A DNA stretch of 64,000 nucleotides. Source: Frateuria edaphi. Its GTDB lineage: Bacteria > Pseudomonadota > Gammaproteobacteria > Xanthomonadales > Rhodanobacteraceae. Under the pieces are notes generated by a model, which had not been told where the DNA came from, made no database searches, and saw only the letters and a list, made by a program, of their open reading frames with translations. The stretch is taken from the NCBI RefSeq assembly GCF_021117405.1, contig NZ_CP088251.1, forward strand, positions 3,483,501 to 3,547,500, in the 5' to 3' direction. Positions 57,445 to 64,000 of the stretch are shown here, one piece after another (the stretch's first letter is position 1; each line of letters opens with the position of its first letter). A program made the position numbers and the translations under genes.

Positions 57445-59262
57445 ATGGCCGCATCACCGCAAATCGCATCCCTGCTCGGTCGTCGTGGCCGGCTGGGGCT
57501 GGACGACGTGCTGGCCGCGCTGGTGGTGGACGGCTACGTCGCCGCCGATGATGCCAAGAACGTGCGCATGGGCGTGCGCGCGGGACGCAGCACGGTCGAG
57601 CTGCACCCGCTTGTGCTGATCGCCAACGCCAAGCTGGCGAACCTGCGCGAACCGGGCCGTCCGCTGAGCCTGGAAGCGCTGACCGAATGGCTGGCCGGCC
57701 AGGCAGCACTGCCCTACCTCAAGATCGATCCGATGAAGATCAACGTGGCGGCGGTGACCCAGGTGGTCAGCCATGCCTATGCCACGCGCCATCGCATCCT
57801 GCCAGTCGCCGCCACGCCGTCCGAGGTGACCTTCGCAAGCTGCGAGCCGTTCGACGCGGCCTGGGCGGGCGACCTGGCGCAGATGCTCCGCCGGGACGTG
57901 CGCCGGGTGGTGGCCAGCCCGCTGGACATCAACCGGTACCTGGCCGAGTTCTACGGCGTGCAGCGCTCGATCCAGATGGCGCAGGACGCCAAGGGCGCCG
58001 GCTACGACAGTTCGGCTGCGATCCTCAATTTCGAGCAGTTGGTGGAGCTGGGCAAGACCGGCGAGGTCGGCGCGGACGACCGCCATGTCGTGCACATCGT
58101 CGACTGGCTGCTGCAGTACGCCTTCGAGCAGCGCGCGTCGGACATCCACCTGGAGCCGCGGCGCGACGCCGGACAGATGCGCTTTCGCATCGACGGCGTG
58201 ATGCACAAGGTGTTCGAGTTGCCGCCGCCGGTGATGACCGCGGTGACCGCGCGCATCAAGATCCTGGCGCGCATGGACGTGGCCGAGAAGCGACGCCCGC
58301 AGGACGGTCGCATCAAGACGCGCTCATCCGCCGGGCGCGAGGTCGAGCTGCGCATCTCGACCATGCCCACCGCCTTCGGCGAGAAGGTGGTGATGCGCAT
58401 CTTCGATCCGGACATCGTGGCCAAGGATTTCTCGCAGCTGGGTTTCTCGCCCGAGGAAGGCGAAATCTGGCGCTCGATGGTCGAACGCCCACACGGGATC
58501 GTGCTGGTGACCGGCCCGACCGGCTCGGGCAAGACCACGACGCTGTATTCGACGCTCAAGCACCTGGCGCGGCCGGAGCTCAACGTCTGCACGGTGGAAG
58601 ACCCGATCGAGATGGTCAGCCCCGAGCTCAACCAGATGCAGGTGCAGGCCTCGATCGACCTGGACTTCGCCGCCGGCGTGCGTACGCTGCTGCGCCAGGA
58701 CCCGGATATCATCATGATCGGTGAGATCCGCGACCTAGAAACCGCGCAGATGGCGGTGCAGGCGTCGCTGACCGGCCACCTGGTGCTGTCCACCCTGCAC
58801 ACCAACGACGCACCGAGCGCGGTGACCCGCCTGCTCGACCTGGGCGTACCGCATTACCTCATCCAGTCCACGCTGACCGGCGTGGTCGCCCAGCGCCTTG
58901 TGCGCACGCTATGCCCGCACTGCAAGCGCGAGGCACAACAGGATCCGCACACCTGGACCGCGCTCACGCACGGTTGGTCGCTGCCGGCGCCGCATAGGGT
59001 TTTCGAGCCGGTCGGCTGCCTGGAGTGTCGCAATACCGGCTTCATGGGTCGCACGGGCGTCTACGAGATGCTGCGCCTCAGCTCGCGCCTGCGCGGCCTG
59101 ATCTCGGCCCAACTCGACTTGGCCAGGCTTGGCGAGGCTGCGCTGGCCGAAGGCATGCAGCCGCTGCGCATATCGGCCGCGGCGCAGGTGGCCAAGGGCT
59201 TGACCACGGTGCAGGAAGTACTCACGGTATTGCCACCGATCGAACATGAAAGCCAATCCTAG
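57445..59262 (+). CDS. GspE/PilB-family secretion or pilus ATPase (orphan)
   Basis: A 605-residue AAA-type ATPase. The N-terminal GspEN domain covers about residues 20-180, with the linker [20 protein letters not shown]. The catalytic core has Walker A GPTGSGKT at 357-364, the Asp box [20 protein letters not shown], Walker [20 protein letters not shown] and the His box [17 protein letters not shown]. The zinc-binding tetracysteine region is CPHCKRE and [13 protein letters not shown] lies 9 bases before the ATG. No other type II secretion or pilus gene is adjacent, so it is an orphan that may serve a system encoded elsewhere, or an accessory pilus role. Confidence 0.9.
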   Translation: MAASPQIASLLGRRGRLGLDDVLAALVVDGYVAADDAKNVRMGVRAGRSTVELHPLVLIANAKLANLREPGRPLSLEALTEWLAGQAALPYLKIDPMKINVAAVTQVVSHAYATRHRILPVAATPSEVTFASCEPFDAAWAGDLAQMLRRDVRRVVASPLDINRYLAEFYGVQRSIQMAQDAKGAGYDSSAAILNFEQLVELGKTGEVGADDRHVVHIVDWLLQYAFEQRASDIHLEPRRDAGQMRFRIDGVMHKVFELPPPVMTAVTARIKILARMDVAEKRRPQDGRIKTRSSAGREVELRISTMPTAFGEKVVMRIFDPDIVAKDFSQLGFSPEEGEIWRSMVERPHGIVLVTGPTGSGKTTTLYSTLKHLARPELNVCTVEDPIEMVSPELNQMQVQASIDLDFAAGVRTLLRQDPDIIMIGEIRDLETAQMAVQASLTGHLVLSTLHTNDAPSAVTRLLDLGVPHYLIQSTLTGVVAQRLVRTLCPHCKREAQQDPHTWTALTHGWSLPAPHRVFEPVGCLECRNTGFMGRTGVYEMLRLSSRLRGLISAQLDLARLGEAALAEGMQPLRISAAAQVAKGLTTVQEVLTVLPPIEHESQS

Positions 59263-59285
59263 GCTTTAGGCATCCAGACGTCCGC

Positions 59286-60008
59286 ATGAAACCTATCCTG
59301 ATCATTCGCACTGGCCGTGCGCCCGATGCCATCCGCGCGCGTCACGGCGATTTTCCCCATTGGTTCCGCCTCTGCGCGGCACTGTCACCCGTCCGCCTTC
59401 AGGTGGTCGACGTCGCCGCCGGGGAGAGCCTGCCCCCGCCGAGCAACGTCGCTGGCGCATTGATCACCGGTTCGGCCGCGATGGTCACCGAACGAGCCGC
59501 CTGGAGTGAACGTACCGCTGGCTGGATCCGCAATGCCATGGATGCGCATCTGCCGCTGTTCGGCGTCTGCTACGGCCACCAGTTGATGGCGCATGCGCTG
59601 GGCGGTCGCGTGGACTACCTGCCGGGCGGGCGGGAAATCGGCACGCTGCCGATCGAGCTCACCGCAGCTGCCGGCCACGATCCTCTTACCGCCCGGCTCC
59701 CCACCAGTTTCCGCGCCCATACGACGCACGAACAGAGCGTGCTGGAGCCGCCACCCGGCGCCACGGTGCTGGCGCGCTCGGCGCGTGATCCGCACCATCT
59801 GCTTCGCTACGCCCCCAATGCGGTGAGTGTGCAGTTCCACCCGGAGTTCAACGCGGACGTGATGCGCGCCTACATCCATCGCAAGCGCGAAGCGATGCGG
59901 AACGAAGGCAGCGACCCGCACCGGATCTGGCGCGAAGTGGCCGCCACGCCAATCGCACGCCGGGTCATGCGCGGTTTTGGCCTGCGCCATGGGCTCAGCG
60001 CGGCCTAG
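59286..60008 (+). CDS. Class I glutamine amidotransferase (GMP synthase-like domain, stand-alone)
   Basis: A 240-residue stand-alone GATase1 domain. The nucleophile C95 is in FGVCYGHQLMAHALGG, with H185 and E187 in VQFHPEFNADV completing the triad, so glutaminase-type chemistry is expected. The synthetase partner domain of GuaA is absent. Similar proteins are annotated as GMP synthase-like or gamma-glutamyl hydrolases; the acceptor is unknown. It starts 23 bases after the ATPase gene on the same strand and could be co-transcribed, though no shared function is evident. Confidence 0.88.
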   Translation: MKPILIIRTGRAPDAIRARHGDFPHWFRLCAALSPVRLQVVDVAAGESLPPPSNVAGALITGSAAMVTERAAWSERTAGWIRNAMDAHLPLFGVCYGHQLMAHALGGRVDYLPGGREIGTLPIELTAAAGHDPLTARLPTSFRAHTTHEQSVLEPPPGATVLARSARDPHHLLRYAPNAVSVQFHPEFNADVMRAYIHRKREAMRNEGSDPHRIWREVAATPIARRVMRGFGLRHGLSAA

Positions 60009-60100
60009 GCACCCGTCAAGCGCAAGGCGAAGCGGGCAAGCGGGCAGTCTTGTCGAAGCGTTCGGCCGGCAAGACACACCATCCGGTCAGCGGGTGCTGC

Positions 60101-60424
60101 TCATCTTGGTTTTGTCGGCATCGGGAAAGGCGTCACCTTCTGGCCATCGTTCGCGTCGCGGATGACCAGCGTGCCCTTGCGTTCGACTTCCTCGATGCGA
60201 ACGATCGACTGCATCGGCAGATGAAGCACCTGCGTATCGGCGAATTCGTCGCGCAGGCGTTCCTCGGTGGGGTCCACCAGCAAGCCCGAGCCGGCCGGCT
60301 CGAACACCAGTTCGCCGACTTCGGTGAAACCCCACAGCGCACTGGTGTCGACGTGCCGCGCGTACAGCTCGTAGCACTTGCCCAGGTGCAGGAAGGTCAC
60401 CTTGTAGAGTTTTCTGGTACGCAT
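60101..60424 (-). CDS. DUF1820 family protein
   Basis: A 107-residue protein starting MRTRKLYKVTFLHLGKCYEL, with GFTEVGELVFEPAGSGLLVD, EERLRDEFADTQVLHLPMQS and the closing IVRIEEVERKGTLVIRD. These match the small DUF1820 family of beta and gamma proteobacteria, whose function is unknown. It begins 10 bases after the rhomboid stop on the same strand, so the two form a unit. The start at 60424 fits the family; the frame is open 33 bases further upstream. No ribosome site is obvious, so coupling to the rhomboid gene is possible. Confidence 0.85.
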   Translation of the reverse strand: MRTRKLYKVTFLHLGKCYELYARHVDTSALWGFTEVGELVFEPAGSGLLVDPTEERLRDEFADTQVLHLPMQSIVRIEEVERKGTLVIRDANDGQKVTPFPMPTKPR

Positions 60425-60434
60425 GGCGCGCAGT

Positions 60435-61118
60435 TTAGCCGCGCAGGCGGCGCGCAATCGCTTCGCGCGAGAACAGCGCGAACAACATGCCGAACAGGAA
60501 TCCGGCGATGTGTGTCCACCACACGACCGCTCCGTAGCTCGGGCCGGCGTAGCTGAAGAGCAACTGCAGCAAAACCCAGATACCGATCAGCAGGTAGGCT
60601 GGCACGCGTACGAATTCGAGGAACAGACCCAGCGGCAAAACCAGCCCCAACCGCGCCCGCGGGAACAATGCCGCGTACGCGCCGAGTACCGCCGAGACCG
60701 CACCGCTGCAGCCAATGATCGGCAGCCGCACGCCGGCAAGCGTCAACGCGCCCACCAGATTGGCGACGATCCCACCCGCGACGAACAACGAGAGAAACCG
60801 GGCCGAGCCCAGCGTGCGCTCCGCCGGCAAACCGAAGATCACCAGGAAGAGCAGATTGCTCAAGAGGTGGATCCAAGCCACATGGATGAACAGCGCCGTG
60901 AATAGCCGGAGCAGAGCCGGGTCGCCCATCTGGCGCCACAGCGCTTCGCGCGTGTCGAAAATGTTGGCCGGGATCGTGCCCCACTCCAGCAGGAACGAGA
61001 TCCGCTTTGGTGGCGCCATCAATGCCAGTGCCACGAAGCTGGCCACGCACACGAGCACCAGCAGCAGCGTCGCCCACTGCATGGTGGAACGTCGCCGTGT
61101 CTCCACATGAACGAACAA
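60435..61118 (-). CDS. Rhomboid-family intramembrane serine protease
   Basis: A 227-residue protein with six to seven membrane spans. The first conserved block is FTALFIHVAWIHLLSNLLFL with the oxyanion His and Asn. The nucleophile is S138 in IIGCSGAVSAVLGAYAAL, and the base His is in WWTHIAGFLFGMLFAL. All catalytic residues are present, so it should be active. I use a TTG start at 61118 because AGGGAG stands 8 bases before it; an ATG at 61082 (MQWATLLLVLV) has no such site. The DUF1820 gene follows after 10 bases. Substrates are unknown. Confidence 0.9.
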   Translation of the reverse strand: MFVHVETRRRSTMQWATLLLVLVCVASFVALALMAPPKRISFLLEWGTIPANIFDTREALWRQMGDPALLRLFTALFIHVAWIHLLSNLLFLVIFGLPAERTLGSARFLSLFVAGGIVANLVGALTLAGVRLPIIGCSGAVSAVLGAYAALFPRARLGLVLPLGLFLEFVRVPAYLLIGIWVLLQLLFSYAGPSYGAVVWWTHIAGFLFGMLFALFSREAIARRLRG

Positions 61119-61796
61119 GGCTGCGTCTCCCTCGGCGCCGCGTCGTAGTCCTTTGCATCATAGAGGCATGGGGCGGCCAGATGACAAAGGCGCTCCGAAA
61201 GGCGCGATTGCTCGAAGCCAAAGTGCAAGGCCCGGCTCGGGGGCGCTTTTGCGGCTGGCGCCTGTTGAACACGGAAAAGACGCAACATCCCCGTTTCCGC
61301 ACATTATCGACAACAACGCCTACCGCGGGCATGGCGGGAACAGCTGCCCCGCGGTCCTGCAGGAGCGCACCTGCGTGCGCCTGCCGTTGAAAGGCCGCGG
61401 AAAACGCATCGGATGCGCGGAACGTCCGTGTAGGGACTCGGCCGCGGTGTGCCGTCCATCGACGCGCCGGCCAAGCGGTGGGTCTCCCTGTCCCGACCTT
61501 CGATGTTGGCGGTGGGATTGCCCGCCGGTGACGGGCCGCGACCACAGCTGCCGGTCGAACGCTGGTGCGCGACTGCGGGCAGTGAGGGATGGTGGCCGGT
61601 AGTGGCAGCCGGTGCATGGCGGTCGCGCCAAGGGGCGCTCCTACAGGGGTAACGGTCCAACATCGGCGGGCCGGCCGCCTTGGCAATGATCGGCGGTGGC
61701 GTCCGACGCGCGCCGGTCGCGCATGCGGTCGGGACCGTTGCAGGACCGTGCGAACCATTCGCAGGTGCGCCTGAAGCGCCGCACGAACGCAGGCAA
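61119..61796. other. Non-coding stretch upstream of the rhomboid gene, with REP elements
   Basis: About 680 bp between the rhomboid gene start and the rrn terminator. No frame here has a ribosome site with a recognisable product. It contains at least three GTAGGAGCGC-type elements: 61358-61382 (CAGGAGCGCACCTGCGTGCG), 61428-61451 (TGTAGGGACTCGGCCGCGG) and 61621-61645 in reverse orientation (GGTCGCGCCAAGGGGCGCTC). This family is abundant in Xanthomonadales and Pseudomonas intergenic regions as REP sequences. No tRNA gene is seen. Confidence 0.6.
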
Positions 61797-61835
61797 AGAA
61801 AAACCCCCACCGTTGCCGATGAGGGTGTTTCAGGA
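61797..61835 (-). terminator. Probable rrn operon terminator
   Basis: On the minus strand, just after the 5S gene, AAACACCCTC pairs imperfectly with GGTGGGGGTTT around ATCGGCAAC and is followed by TTTTTCTTT. Its place and T-run fit the end of the rRNA transcript. Confidence 0.7.
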
Positions 61836-61840
61836 TAAAG

Positions 61841-61956
61841 CCCCTGGCGGTGACCTACTCTTGCATGGACAAGCCACACTACCATCGGCGCGGCTGCGTT
61901 TCACTTCCGAGTTCGGGATGGGATCGGGTGGGACCACAGCGCTATGGCCGCCAGGG
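61841..61956 (-). rRNA. rrf: 5S ribosomal RNA
   Basis: About 116 bases. Read on the minus strand it begins near CCTGGCGGCCATAGCGCTGT, contains CCCATCCCGAACTCGGAAGT (the conserved loop B/C region), and ends near AGAGTAGGTCACCGCCAGGG, whose end pairs with the start. The sequence is complete and canonical. The boundaries are accurate to a few bases. Confidence 0.97.
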
Positions 61957-62069
61957 AAGGGGTTGAAGCAGCGCTATCAAGCGCCGGCTTCAAAAGGGGT
62001 AAACGAGTGACAAGCGAGTTGGTGAATCGAGATGTATCGGCAAAGACATTCGAAGCGTCTTGGGGTTAT

Positions 62070-64000
<1,931 letters not shown>

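Noticed and set aside
61119..61796. A tRNA or protein gene upstream of the rhomboid gene
   Set aside because: I looked for cloverleaf arms and CCA ends on both strands and for ribosome-site-linked frames; only REP-like elements were found.

Overview
The window is about 70% GC and comes from a gammaproteobacterium. Gene content and order point to Xanthomonadales, most likely the Rhodanobacteraceae/Xanthomonadaceae branch. The signs are a TonB-receptor-based GlcNAc locus with NagP, NagX and NagB-II, comF divergent from bioB, glyQS next to an orphan GspE ATPase, a YtrA-type GntR/ABC operon, and dispersed CTCTCCC/GGGAGAGG and GTAGGAGCGC repeats. There are about 46 protein genes, the 5S gene and the 3' two-thirds of a 23S rRNA. 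I see no transposase, integrase, prophage block or CRISPR array. Start codons were chosen by family alignment and Shine-Dalgarno sites, and several are GTG or TTG.

Region 1-13613 is an N-acetylglucosamine/chitooligosaccharide utilisation locus in two divergent arms. The left arm (minus strand) is glucokinase-family kinase, TonB-dependent receptor, GH20 hexosaminidase, NagX-like acetyltransferase, then a GDPD gene. The right arm (plus strand) is NagP-like MFS permease, LacI regulator, NagB-II-like deaminase and nagA. The space between the arms carries a perfect TGACAACGTTGTCA palindrome and a degenerate copy. Each overlaps a TTGACA -35 box, which suggests joint repression by the LacI protein. 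The implied route is uptake across the outer membrane, periplasmic trimming, inner-membrane import, phosphorylation, deacetylation and deamination to fructose-6-phosphate.

Region 13745-24611 holds an exported S9 peptidase, a gntR-ABC ATPase-permease operon with an operator over its promoter, a lipoprotein cyclic-phosphodiesterase/nucleotidase whose end overlaps thrB, then thrC and a CPBP membrane protease. Region 24648-33220 has a GAF-GGDEF diguanylate cyclase, a 55-aa proline-rich protein, ubiA, comF with a small membrane protein, and a biotin operon (bioB-bioF-trhO-bioH-bioC) behind a BirA-type operator. The tRNA-hydroxylating rhodanese TrhO sits inside the biotin operon. Its C-terminal tail is made of two intergenic-type repeats.

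Region 33526-43417 contains overlapping glucose-dehydrogenase-like SDR and trehalase genes, DUF72 and tag, an EamA transporter, an aldose epimerase/threonine dehydratase-like pair, pepN and a small coiled protein. A 575-bp non-coding stretch (43418-43992) holds a strong structured-RNA candidate ending in a perfect intrinsic terminator. Region 43993-61118 is largely housekeeping: mnmG, GYF-RDD protein, tex, a DHFR-like reductase, an EstA-type autotransporter esterase, a YbaY lipoprotein, an XRE regulator, glyQS, an orphan GspE-like ATPase, an amidotransferase, a DUF1820 protein and a rhomboid protease. The window ends with a REP cluster, an rrn terminator, 5S rRNA and partial 23S rRNA, all read on the minus strand.

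I found no clearly undescribed multi-gene system. The best leads are the structured RNA at about 43600-43800, the repeat-built tail of TrhO, and the paired nag operators.
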